Source: Globodera rostochiensis (taxonomy: Eukaryota > Nematoda > Chromadorea > Rhabditida > Heteroderidae). From it: DNA of 64,000 nucleotides. Shown in pieces: positions 39,001 to 48,625 of the stretch. The stretch spans positions 5,671,254 to 5,735,253 of the forward strand of contig JAEVLN010000001.1 of the NCBI GenBank assembly GCA_018350325.1, read 5' to 3'. The position numbers and the translations under genes were made by a program. The notes under the pieces were generated by a model. The model was not told the origin of the DNA. It did not search any database and saw only the letters and a list, made by a program, of their open reading frames with translations. Each line of letters begins with the position of its first letter. Position 1 is the stretch's first letter.

Positions 39001-39807
39001 ACCGGCTGCCCCGATCAAACCGGCTGCCCCGATCAAACCGGCTGCCCCGATCAAACCGGCTGCCCCGATCAAACCGGCTGCCCCGATCAAACCGGCTGCC
39101 CCGATCAAACCGGCTGCCCCGGTCAAAACAGCTAAAGATGCCGAAGATGAAAGCAGCAGCAGCAGCAGCAGCGGCATCGGCAACTTTTTGCGTGGACTTT
39201 TTGGTGGACTATTTTCTGGAAGCCTACCGAAAAGCGATATGGTGCTTAAATACGAGCACACCTGTGGATGTGGAAAGGGAAAGACCAAGGATTTCGAAGA
39301 TAAAAATTGTGCCCATTATCTCACTAATTGGATGATCAAAATCGGTTTTATCGTTCTGCCACCGAAAGACGAACCGAAGGCGGAAGAGCGTGTGCCAAAA
39401 TTGCAAAAGCCTCCTACTTGTCCTCATGGGCGTCTGATTCGGGCTAAAGACGTACAAAAGCTATTCGAGGTGTTAAAGTTTAATTGATAATAATTTTAAT
39501 TAAGAAAACGAATAATCAAAAACAATTTTTTTTTTATAGACCAAATTTGGACCAGGCAAGACTAGCCCACCGAAGGACGGCTCACCCTGCTTCGTCTATT
39601 GTGAGAACGAGAAAAAGCAAGGACATGTGGTAAAAAAAAACATTTTAATTAAATTATTTTGTCATATGCCAATTAGAGATGATTTAATATTTATTGTTAT
39701 TAATAACCAACGAAAACTTTGTTTAGTATTTTGGGACAGCGGAAAAATGTGTGGCGGGAACGAACGCGGGGCCGAGCTATCAAAAAGTACGTCTCTACTA
39801 CTATTAG
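36068..39807 (+). CDS. giant repeat-bearing Cys-rich family protein (candidate hypervariable effector)
   Basis: Four exons fit in phase 0: 36068-38371, 38639-39469, 39540-39629 and 39727-39807 (1,102 codons with stop). Order: MAELSLDELSPSEMS; 32 units of TDDPIG; three transitional units; 7 of TDAPVE; about 75 of TDAPGE; a relict domain (LLTNWMMGKGDLNPNP then RGHV) that has lost its cysteines; the exon YYGTAAKGAAGTNAGPSY; GELSTDAPGE; about 20 units of KPAAPI; a Ser run; then a complete domain: HTCGCGKGKTKDF, NCAHYLTNWMI, GRLIRAKDV, GKTSPPKDGSPCFVYC, QGHV and YFGTAEKCVAGTNAGPSY. Acidic and proline-rich repeats flanked by conserved blocks recall cyst-nematode hypervariable (HYP) effectors; identity, secretion and the first exon are unproven. 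Start could be further upstream: an acceptor-like TAG lies just before the ATG. Confidence 0.6.
36113..38289 (+). repeat. 18-bp tandem array (about 117 units) encoding TDDPIG / TDAPVE / TDAPGE
   Basis: Units such as ACGGATGACCCGATCGGA and ACGGATGCCCCGGGAGAA follow each other in perfect 18-bp register, so the frame is kept throughout. Three blocks occur: TDDPIG (36113-36688), TDAPVE (36743-36868) and TDAPGE (36869 on), the last made of GGA- and GGC-type variants in clusters. Only a few singletons break the pattern (for example one IR unit near 36451 and an irregular APPRETDGE near 37035-37064). All other frames on both strands stay open simply because the unit lacks stops. Confidence 0.95.
38767..39125 (+). 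repeat. 18-bp tandem array (about 20 units) encoding KPAAPI
   Basis: The unit GCTGCCCCGATCAAACCG is repeated about 20 times with three GTC (Val) variants. It is in frame with the Cys-rich gene and separated from the first array by the relict domain and an intron. Confidence 0.93.
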
Positions 39808-40110
39808 AGAGGGCGACGACGATGAAAGCAGCGGCCAACAATTCGATTGATCATTTTGATCAATTTCTTCAATATTTTGATCAATTTCTTCAATATTTTT
39901 GATCAATTTCTTCATTAGCACTCTTTTTTGAGTTCAATTATTTTCACGACCCCCCTCCCCCCGATTTTCTCCGTTTTGGAGCTCACTATGCTTTAATGGT
40001 TGTCATTGGCTTATTCGTCGGAATAAATGTTCTTTGGATTCGAAAGGAACACATTGAATGACTTTATTCACTTTTTTCAGCAAAAAAAAATAGCTAAAAA
40101 GTTAAATAGT

Positions 40111-40789
40111 CGGCTTAAAATTTTGAATAAAATATATTTTTAAACTGAAATTGAAAATCCCTTTTTTTTATTGTTTAAATATTTCTTCTTGAAAAAATTT
40201 CAACTTTACTAATACATATAATTTAATTTTTGCCAAAATTCAATTTTGTGAATATATTCAAATTCAACAACTCCTCGTATTATTTGAATAGAAACACCAA
40301 CGCGCGAAGCATTTTTTTCGATGGTATGATAGCTAAATGGGTAATTAGTGAGACCCAGGCCGCCGGGTTCAAAATCCGGGCCCCTACAAAAAGGGGGTTT
40401 CCTCTGCGCGGACAGATTGCACAGCGTACAGACAGACCAACAGCAGCTGGATGTACCCGGGATTGTTCTCGGGATAAGCAATTACTAATTGTCCGTCCAT
40501 TCATTTGACTTAATTTGGTGTAAAATTCGCGTAAGGCAAAAGGCGGGAGGGGGAAAAGTGTCGGCGATATGCGATGGGGCAAAAAAGGCTGACAATGAGA
40601 AGCGATCGATCGTTTAGCGATTGGACACAGACAAAGTGCCGACCCAGACAAAGTGCCGAAAAGGAGGGCCAAAAGGACGAAAGGTAAAAAGGCAGAAAAG
40701 GCACAACGTACGGAGGAAAATAAAGCCGTAGCATCTAATCAGTGAGCGAGGGAATGTCTCTTTGCCTGTGGCGCGTTTTCTCAGGCGAT
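40111..40789. other. intergenic after the duplication, with a tRNA-like remnant
   Basis: AT-rich at first, then a tRNA-like copy at about 40321-40390 and a purine-rich stretch before the fos-1 stop codon. No protein gene recognised; the 3' UTR of the bZIP gene probably lies at the right end. Confidence 0.45.
40321..40390 (+). pseudogene. tRNA-like remnant with A and B boxes
   Basis: TAGCTAAATGGGTA resembles a pol III A box (D arm). CCGGG-TTCAAAA-TCCGG is a complete T arm with five paired bases and a seven-base loop. The matching 5' acceptor strand for GCCCCTA is missing and no good anticodon arm forms, so this is a pseudogene or SINE-like fragment. Confidence 0.5.
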
Positions 40790-43700
40790 TCACCGCAATT
40801 CGTTCAGTTCTCCGTTCGCGGGACGCTCTCCGCCATGTTGGATCAACACCGGACCGTGCTGACACGGCGTCAACCCGGTCTCCTGGGCCATCAGCACTCC
40901 GAACGTCGGATGTTCTACAAAGGAAACAACATCGACTAAATGCACTAATTACTGTATAAGGGGTATAAACATTCGTTCCGGTAATAGCAACTGTAAATGT
41001 GAACCCGCGCGGACTTTTCTTCCGCCAAAAATTGGCATTAATACGTCCCCAGAAACAATTAATCTCCCTCCCCCCCATTCACTTACCGGCCAACTGCGTT
41101 AACTGGCTGAGTCCGGGCGTTAATTCGTTCACTGGTGTCAATTCCACCTCCGTCCCATTCACTCCGAACTGTGCCAACTCTTTGGACGGTGTGCCCGCCA
41201 CAAAACCCTCGCGGTACAAAGAGTTCAACTGTAGAGAGGTCGGTCGATTGTTCGACATGTCGAACGGCTCGAATTTTGGCCGTTTCGAAGCCGCAACTGA
41301 AGTGGACAGCTCGAAGCTTACGGGCTGGGACTGTTGGGACAGTGCCGATACGGAAATAACTGCAAATAAATGCGACCATCATTTGTGTGATTAAAATGGG
41401 TTGAGATAAAATTCGCCGAGAATCGAAAGCGGGAATTGGAAACCGAGAATATCGAGCAGTCCCTACTCGAAAGTGTGCATATTTTTTAGGAGAAACTCTT
41501 TCAAACCCCTCCCCCCAAAAAAACTACCAGGGTCTGTCCCGTTCACCAGCGGACCTCCCAGCGGAAAGTGATGAGCCCCGTCTGGCGATTCATCCGTCGA
41601 GCTGTTCACGTCCGATTCCTCCTTCTTCGATGAAGAGGCCGCTGAAGAGGACGAGGACGGCATTGGGGCGTCGAAAGAAACCCTTCTCCTGTTGTTCATG
41701 CCCATCAGAAACGGTTGGAGAAGTGCCGCAGGACGACTGGCCTGTGCCAGATGATCTGCGGAAGGGTGTTGTTGTTGTTGTTGTTGCACGTGTACTGCTT
41801 GGAGATGGTGGTGTAACTGTTGTTGGACAATGCCCCCACTCCTCAGTCGCAACATCTCCAAAAGTCGGTGCTCCTTTTCCCGCATTTTCCGAATTTCACT
41901 TTCCCTGCGTTCATTTTGCTTTCGCAATTCGTCCACTTGCTGGGAATGGGAAGGATTTAAATGAAAGATTCCCTCAATTTCGGGACGTTCAAATCGCCGC
42001 ATTATTCCCCTCCCCCCGGGGGCCGTTCAGACGGACCCCCCCCCCCCCCCTAAGGGCCTAATGGAACCGCTGGGCCATCGCCACCATTTGCACTGACTTC
42101 CTGCAGACTTTGCATTTTCTCTTCCCGCCGGCGCCTGCACCGTGCCGCGGCCTGCTTGTTGCGCTCGCGTCTCTTCGCGCGTCTGTCCTTGTCCTCGTCC
42201 GTTAGCTGCTGCTCGTGCTGCTTCAAAATGCGTAAAGATACAAATATTTTTATTTTCTTGTCAATAAATTAGAATTTTCTTGTCAAGATCCAAATTTTTA
42301 ATGCAGGCCCTATACATAAAGCTTTTTCAGCACCAAAAAAGGAATTTTTTGGCACGGCCGTTTTCATTGGCCAATGTGAGAGAGTGCTCTTTAATCTTTT
42401 GTTTATACTTCCGCTTCCCGGGGTCTCCGGCCGCCTCTTCGCTGTGCCGCTTTTGTTGAATTTGCCCCCCGGGGCATTGCCAATGCCAAAGTGCTTGTCG
42501 GCTTGCTTGTTGATGGAGAGTCCGAAGTCTGTGGAGAGTTTGCAGCAGCACCAAAGTTGGGGTTTTCGATGTCAAATGATTGGGAAGAGGGGGCGGCGAC
42601 CAGCGAACTCAGCTGCTGGACGGAGGGTGGGGGCGCACTTGGCGTGGACGGATAAAGCGAATGGAGCAGCTGCGGGTTCTCTGTTGACGGCGAGTCCGAA
42701 GAGCTGGACGTGTTCAGCTCATAGCCAATCTGCTGGGACAAATGTACGTAAAATTCGCGTAAATTTTTTGTTTGGCCAGAAAAGGAACACCGAACAGAAA
42801 ATGGATGCTTTTGGGGGAATGTTTTTTGCTCTCTTACGCAATCTATCGCTAATTACTGGTTGGACTTGTGGGGGGAGAGAAAGAGCAGCAACAACAGAGG
42901 AGGAGGAAGAGGAAGAGGAGAGAAAAGAATGGAAGAAATTAAATCGATTAAAGTGTAGGTGGGGGAAGAGAGAACAGAGAGGGGAAGAGAGGAAGAGAAA
43001 CGCGTCATCCCCCCGGGGGGTAGGGGTGGGGGAAGTAAACACTGACTGCTGGCAAATTGGGGGAGGGGGGGGGGGAGGCGGCGCGGATCCGGTCAGTTTG
43101 GCGCAGGTTTTTTTGGCGCCGAGCAGTTCTGGCGCCCAAACTAAAAATTACGGTTTGGGCGCCGACAAATCATAATAATTAAATTTATTTTAATTAAATT
43201 AGGTATTCACTTTAATTCTTTCCTAATTTTAGCATGCCCGGGACTAAATTTGGTCCCAGTCAAAAAAACCGGGACTAAGGGACAAAAAAAAGGAAAAAAT
43301 GATTGGCAAAAAAACCTGGAAGCAGTACCAATGGGAAAATCGGGCACGAACTTTTGTAACTTTTTTTAAATTTAACTAAACCAGTCGTGCTTTGTACTTT
43401 TTGAAAGTTCTAAGTCTTTAGAAGTTTACATTAAGACTAAAGACTTAGAGCTTTCAAAAGGTACAAAGTACGACTCGTTTAGTTAAGTTTAAAAATATGA
43501 CTTGCGAAGCGTCTTGCAATGAGTAAGGGTTACGGTATTTGATTGGTGGGCTTACTGTGTGTTGATTGGTAGGGGGTTACTGTGTTTGGTTTGTGGCCTA
43601 ATTGAGTAAGGGTTACTGTATTTGATTGATGGCCTATTTGAGTAAGGGTTACTGTATTTGCTTGGTGACCTTATTAGAAAGTTACTGTGTGTTGATTGGT

Positions 43701-44741
43701 AGGGGATTACTGTATTTGGTTTGTGGCCTAATTAAGGAAGGGTTACTGTATTTGGTTGGTGGCCTAATTAAGAAAGGGGTTTGGTTGGTGGGCCAAGTTT
43801 AAATTATAGGGGAAACATTTCAAACGGACTTTTGAATTCAAAAGTTTTGATTATTTGCCTAAACATTTGGCCTTTGTGCAAAACTTTCTTTGTCCCCAAT
43901 CGATTTTTTGCGTTCGATTTTTGTGACCATTCAAAGAAAACGAACAATTAGTGAATGGCCGGCGAAAGATTTGGACCAAAAAACGAAAGATTTGAATTGA
44001 ATGGACGGCGCCGGCGGCGGTGGGCGAAAGTCTCTGCCAAAGTCCAAAAAGTCTTTATAAATGAATGGCCCTTTCTGTCCAAATGACCCAATTTATGTTC
44101 AACAAAAGTGGTTTCTTTCTGCTGATTGACTAAACTGACCACGTCACTGGTGCCAAAAAAGTTCCAGGCAAATGCCATTCCGATTGGGTCCAATGAAAGG
44201 CATCCGCCGTACGTTGGCGTCACCCCGGGCGTTGGGAAGAAGGCGGAGGGCGTGGGCTGCTCGGCCGCGTAAACATTTGGGTACAGGGCGGGCGCGGTGG
44301 GCACCAGCGGCGACGGGTGGTGGACGACGGCGGGCCGCCGGAAGGCGGCCGCCATCAAAGGGGCCATCACCAACGGATGGGCGCCGTCCACGGGAGGCGG
44401 CGACGGCTGAACCAACCGGAAAGCCTGAGATCAGAAAAAATGCTTAAGGCTTTTGAATCGATTGAACTGTTTGAATTGCTTGCCTGTTCATGAAGCCGTC
44501 CGTCCCCCTCATTATGGTGGCCGATGCCGCCGTAGTTGGCTGTGATGGCGGCAAGTCCGGCCGAGATGAGCGAGCCGGGCCGTGCCTTCGGCGTGCCCAG
44601 CAGATGGAGCTGATGGGCGTCGTATGGGAAATTGTTCGCCGGGGGGTCCATGGGCGGGGCCAATTCGAACAGTTCGGCGGTGGGAGGAGGGGGCGGGGGA
44701 GCATCCATTGGGCCTTGGCGCGAGGATGATGAGTTGGACAA
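40790..44741 (-). CDS. fos-1: FOS-family bZIP transcription factor
   Basis: Seven exons fit in phase: 44741-44484, 44424-44140, 42732-42409, 42220-42098, 41939-41528, 41359-41087 and 40914-40790 (599 residues). A long Pro/Ala-rich N-terminus precedes GGRRPREAE and the basic region DRRAKRRERNKQAAARCRRR, whose RRERNKQAAARCR core is the Fos/Kayak signature. The leucine zipper starts in the same exon and continues across the next junction (MQSLQE-QVDELRKQNERRES, then EHRLLEML). The C-terminal half is Gln/His- and Ser-rich, ending PANGELNELR. Fos proteins pair with Jun to bind AP-1 sites; C. elegans FOS-1 controls anchor-cell invasion. The first intron (44483-44425) has a GC donor (CAG|GCAAGC). 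The large intron 44139-42733 holds a hairpin and a tandem repeat. Confidence 0.82.
43364..43494. repeat. large imperfect palindrome (about 56-bp arms)
   Basis: The left arm (TTAACTAAACCAGTCGTGCT ... CTAAGTCTTTAG) and right arm (CTAAAGACTTAGAG ... GTACGACTCGTTTAGTTAAG) are inverse copies with roughly 90% identity around a loop of about 17 bases. It lies in the long fos-1 intron. Likely a foldback/MITE-type element; target duplications not evident. Confidence 0.8.
43508..43790. repeat. degenerate tandem repeat in the fos-1 intron
   Basis: Words of the type GAGTAAGGGTTACTGTATTT and GGTTGGTGGCCTAATTAAG recur about every 30-35 bp, with a longer-period alternation including GTGTGTTGATTGGTAGGGG. 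Diverged minisatellite adjoining the palindrome. Confidence 0.75.
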
Positions 44742-45875
44742 GTGAGTCAGAAGGAGGCCGGGAAAGGTGGGAGGAGGATGATTCGGACACCGCTGAAACT
44801 GTCACAGAGAGTCAGTCAGTCACTCAGTCACCCCCCGGGAGTGGGAGGGGGGGGGGGGAGGGGGGGGGAGGGGGGCTAATGCGCAATTCTCCCCCCCCCC
44901 TGGGTCGGGATGAGCAGAGAGTTTGTCTTTGCGGGGTTTGGTGGCCCCCGCTATGCTTTCTTCCTTTTGTGTTTGTGTTGGGAATGAATGAATGAATCGT
45001 TATGGGGATTCATTCGGGATAGCGGTAAAGGGTGGGGGTGGGGGGGGGGGAAGGGACGGATGGAAATGGGACAGACAGAAGAGCCCCCCCCCCCCCCCCG
45101 AAGGGACGGGGACCGTACCCCCCTCTTCCCCCGCCCTCCCACGGCCCGGCCTTTGCTCTCCCGTCCAGACAGAAGAGCCCCCCCCCCCCCCGAAGGGACG
45201 GGGACCGTACCCCCCTCTTCCCCCGCCCTCCCACGGCCCGGCCTTTGCTCTCCCGTCCCGCCATTCATTCACATTTCCCCTCCAGCGATGATCCCCAAAT
45301 GTCATCTCCCAAAATGTCGTGGTTCAAGTTGCCCGCCCGTGGCATTTCCCGCCCGCTCCCCAACAGAAGTGGCGCCGGAGTCGCCCCCCCCCCCCCCCCG
45401 CTATCAACGCCCACAGCCCCCCCCCCCCCTCCCAACAGAACGATTCTTTCACCCCAACATCCGTCCGTCCGTCCATCGATGGGAAGGAAACCATTCCAAT
45501 ACTTTTGTTTGTTCCCCATCCGTTATTTCACTCCCCCCCCCCCCTTTAACTTCGGATTTGTGCCCATCACACTCCACCCCCCCCCCCCCCCACCCCCCCC
45601 CCCCCCCCCCCCCCCCCCCCAACATCATAATCCCACCGCCCCCCCCGGGGGAAGGGCCCGGTCCATCCGATCATTCCGTTCAAACAGTTTAAGCCGAATG
45701 GAAATGGCCAAAGTAAAAATGCATTAATAATTCACTGCGAATTATAACAAAATAAAAAAAACATTTCAGTTATATTATCAGACGAAGCATTTTGAAGAGT
45801 TTCCTAAAAAAATAAAATTGTATTTAATTTAATTTTTTTTGATTTTCTTCGCTAATTCCTCCTCATTCTTTTGCC
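44742..45875. other. divergent or upstream region with dense G/C homopolymers
   Basis: This lies upstream of fos-1 and downstream of the ZP gene. It is dominated by G runs (44846-44875) and C runs (45082-45098, 45177-45190, 45387-45400, 45574-45620), plus a 94-bp direct duplication at 45072-45258. Proline- and glycine-coding open frames here are by-products of the homopolymers. No gene supported. Confidence 0.5.
45072..45258. repeat. 94-bp tandem duplication
   Basis: Two adjacent copies (45072-45165 and 45166-45258) starting CAGACAGAAGAGCC, with a C run, then AAGGGACGGGGACCGTACCC and ending CTTTGCTCTCCCGTC. They differ mainly in C-run length. Confidence 0.9.
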
Positions 45876-48625
45876 TCAAAATCGCATTGTGATCGATCCT
45901 CCGCCGCCGCCGCCTCGCCCGCCGTCCTCCTCCCGTCCCGCTTCCGTGTTCTTCGTCCGCTCCTCCCTCACTTTCAAGCTGCTTCTTCTTCTACTGCTGC
46001 TGCTTCTGCTTCTTCTCCCGGAAGTGCCCTTTTCCCCCCTCCCAAAAGCATCGCTCACAAAATATTCCCTCTTCCTCCCCCCACCGCTGAACACATTCGT
46101 CCATAGCAAAATGGCTAATAAACTCAGTAGCAGAAGCAAAGTGATCAGAATGGCCCATGGAAGCGCTGAAGGGGAAAAGCATTTCAATAGGGCGGGGGGG
46201 GGGGGGAGATGAAGATGGCACGAGGGCCCAACGATGGCACGATTCAAAATTGAAATTGAATGGAGACACACCGTCCCGGTGCTGTATAATGTAACAAAAC
46301 AATTTGTGCCTTTGCCTAATTCGGAGTTTGTTTTTACTTTGCTCCGTTATAAAGTGGCAATGTTCGTTTTTTGTGGCAGTAAAAGAAGTGGAGGAGGCGT
46401 TCTGTTGACGCCATGGGGCAATGTGCTGCTCGTCCACGTCAATGACGACCAGTGAACGGTCCGGCAAGTCAAAGTCGGCAACGCGCCGGTATCCGAGCAG
46501 TTCTGCATGGATTTGTTTCTTTTCCAGAATAAAAACTGCGAAAATGCCTCGTCGGGCTCGGGAGGCCGCCTCCATCCGCCGGTCCTGCTCCGCCTCGTCG
46601 TCGTCGTACGTGACTTCCTGCCGCTGGGTGGGCGGCTCGAACTCCCTGTCTTTTATGCCCTCCGGCGTTTTGGCTTTATTTTAATCCCCGGCCCGGACTT
46701 CCTTTATCTCAACTGTCACTCACTTTGCCAGCTCGGTTTGACCTGAGTTTGTGCCAAAGTGGCGCTTTCCCGCGCTTCCGATTTGTTCGGTGCCAAACGA
46801 AATTGCGCCGCCTGCAGCGATTTGTCCGTAACAATTCCCCCGGGGGCCCGAAAAGCCCCGGAGGCGGCGAAGTTCCATCGCGTTGTAAACGGCTCCGCCG
46901 GCGACCGATTGGCCCCGTAACTTTCTTCGTCTTCCGAACTCTTTTCGCCGCCCCCATTTTCGTCCGCCCTCGACGCCGCCGCCGGCGCCGCAATTTCATT
47001 CGATTTGTTTTGCGTCTTTTTTGCTTTTGCAAATTCTTCCCCTCCGGCGGCGGCGGGTCCGCACTTTGGACGCTGAAATAGCGTAAATATTAATTTGCAA
47101 AAATCAATTTTACATTCATTGAACAATTGCTGGCGGCCGAGTCGCGCTGAGTCAATTCGATTTGACAGTTGAAATGGAGCGTTGGCTTGAGGCAGGGAGG
47201 CACTTTTATTGTCGGAAACATATCGAAACTGTCGGGTAGAGATCGGATTTGAGGACCGATCGATCACGAGATTTTGATAGAGAATCACAAAAATCTCGAT
47301 CGAAAAACACCGTTGATGGAGAATCTTATCGGTCCGATCTCTACTCTCGGGCATACTTTGTCCGCGAATTTGAACACTGAAGCACTCTGACCCGCACTCA
47401 AATCGCCGGAATATTCTAAAAAGCTAAAAATGATCGTTTGCACCAAACGCGGCCTGAACTGCTTGCTACCTCTTAGCATTTTAGATTTTTCTAATTTAAA
47501 TTTTGATAAATTTAAATCCCACCGGCACTTTTGCGTCACTCACCCAAATCTCTGATCAGCAGTCCGTCCACCGCGCACCCGCGCCTGTCCAGCACTTCCA
47601 CAGCCTCACCGCCTTGTCCATCGGACACCGTACACGAGTGGACCCTCATACAGTAAGACGGCGTGTCCTCGGGATGGCAAGCTCCACCGGTGGTACACCT
47701 TTCCGGCACTTTTCAACAGCAGAATTGTTTTAGAGCGCTTACAGTGTCCCCAATTTTGGCAAATCGAATTGGCTGTCCATTGGCGTTCAACCAAAGGATG
47801 TCGTACCTGGAGAGGGCGAGAAGGTTGGCCACGGACCGGTTTGTGCTTTTCCCCAATTCAAACACCTGCAAGTTGGCATTTTGTGCTCGGCACGAATGCT
47901 GGCCGCGGTGATTAGCTGTCCGACTTCCAATTGTTGGGCCACCGTTTTGCGACTTTCCGTGTAAAAGCAACTGAGACGGAAGGCGCTGTCCAGTTTGGTG
48001 ATGAACAGCTACGAGAAGTGTTAACATTTTGTCGGGGCTTCAACAAAAAACAAAAGCCCCACGGGGTGAAAGGACACGACGACGACGGTGGCCACGCTGA
48101 TGCCGTTGATCTCACGACTCCTTTTCAGCCCACACCGCTCAAATTGTACACCAAATTTGAATGCCGTCATTGTACCATTTCCGAGAAGTTGGCACTAAAT
48201 TTTGAATGCAATAAAAGCACCCTGAGGGCGAATTTTAAACAACAACTTCGGGCTGCTGACTAAACCCTTTGACGAAAACGCGTCCCCAAAAGGGTCGTTG
48301 AGTTCGGATGTCCAGAAGCATTGAGTCGACGCCGCAGTGGACGATGGGATCGGCTGAAAGAATCATTTTGGAAGAAAAGTGCGACGGTCCCCGACAAATG
48401 CCAAAACAAAGTTCGGTAATTCGGTCAAATCCCGGGCCGAATTCACCCAAAAAAGCAAACCAGCAGTTTTTACATACCAAAAATGCCATTTTCGCCGTTT
48501 TGATTGGCATCCAATTTTTGTTGTTTTTGTTTCTTGGGATCGCTTTGGCGGTATGAATGGGAATTGGCGGACTGAGAATTGTGAACGATCAGCAGAAAGA
48601 AAACAAAAATGCGGGAAAGAGTCAT
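45876..48625 (-). CDS. cuticlin-like ZP-domain membrane protein (apparent 1-nt frameshift)
   Basis: The start at 48625 gives a signal peptide (MTLSRIFVFFLLIVHNSQS). ZP-domain exons follow: ADPIVHCGVDSMLLDIRTQR, FWGRVFVKGFSQQPE, NGISVATVVVVSFHP, LFITKLDSAFRLSCFYTESR and KTVAQQLEV, RYDILWLNANGQPIRFAKIG, VYHRWS then CHPEDTPSYCMRVHSC, VEVLDRRGCAVDGLLI, EYSGDLSAGQSASVFKFAD, FNCQIELTQRD and NRPKCGP. After a linker a transmembrane helix (PWAILITLLLLLSLLAILLW) and a basic tail end near 45876. This is the nematode cuticlin/CUTL plan; such proteins form cuticle or apical matrix. Between VYHRWS and CHPED there is one extra base (about 47685), so the raw sequence is out of frame there. A MITE lies in one intron. 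Exon ends at 46.2-46.7 kb and 48.1-48.3 kb are approximate. Confidence 0.75.
47237..47343. mobile_element. 107-bp MITE, hAT-like (8-bp target duplication)
   Basis: Terminal inverted repeats TAGAGATCGGA and TCCGATCTCTA. The flanks CTGTCGGG (47229-47236) and CTCTCGGG (47344-47351) are an 8-bp target duplication with one mismatch. The interior contains GAGGACCGATCGA and AATCTCGATCGA words that also occur at about 32018-32075 and 34829-34885. It lies in an intron of the ZP gene. Confidence 0.7.

Larger units (their letters stand above)
34003..40110. repeat. segmental duplication, unit 2
   Basis: This is the second, longer unit of the tandem duplication (see 31650-33860). It holds the longer K+ channel remnant, the same promoter-like block and the expanded repeat-bearing Cys-rich gene. 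Its 3' flank (GGCTTATTCGTCGGAATAAA, then CACATTGAATGACTTTATTC at about 40050-40074) matches that of unit 1 at about 33785-33853. Confidence 0.85.

Noticed and set aside
44842..45700. Gly- and Pro-rich proteins on both strands upstream of fos-1
   Set aside because: These frames are created by G/C homopolymers and a 94-bp duplication; no splice signals, no non-repetitive domain.
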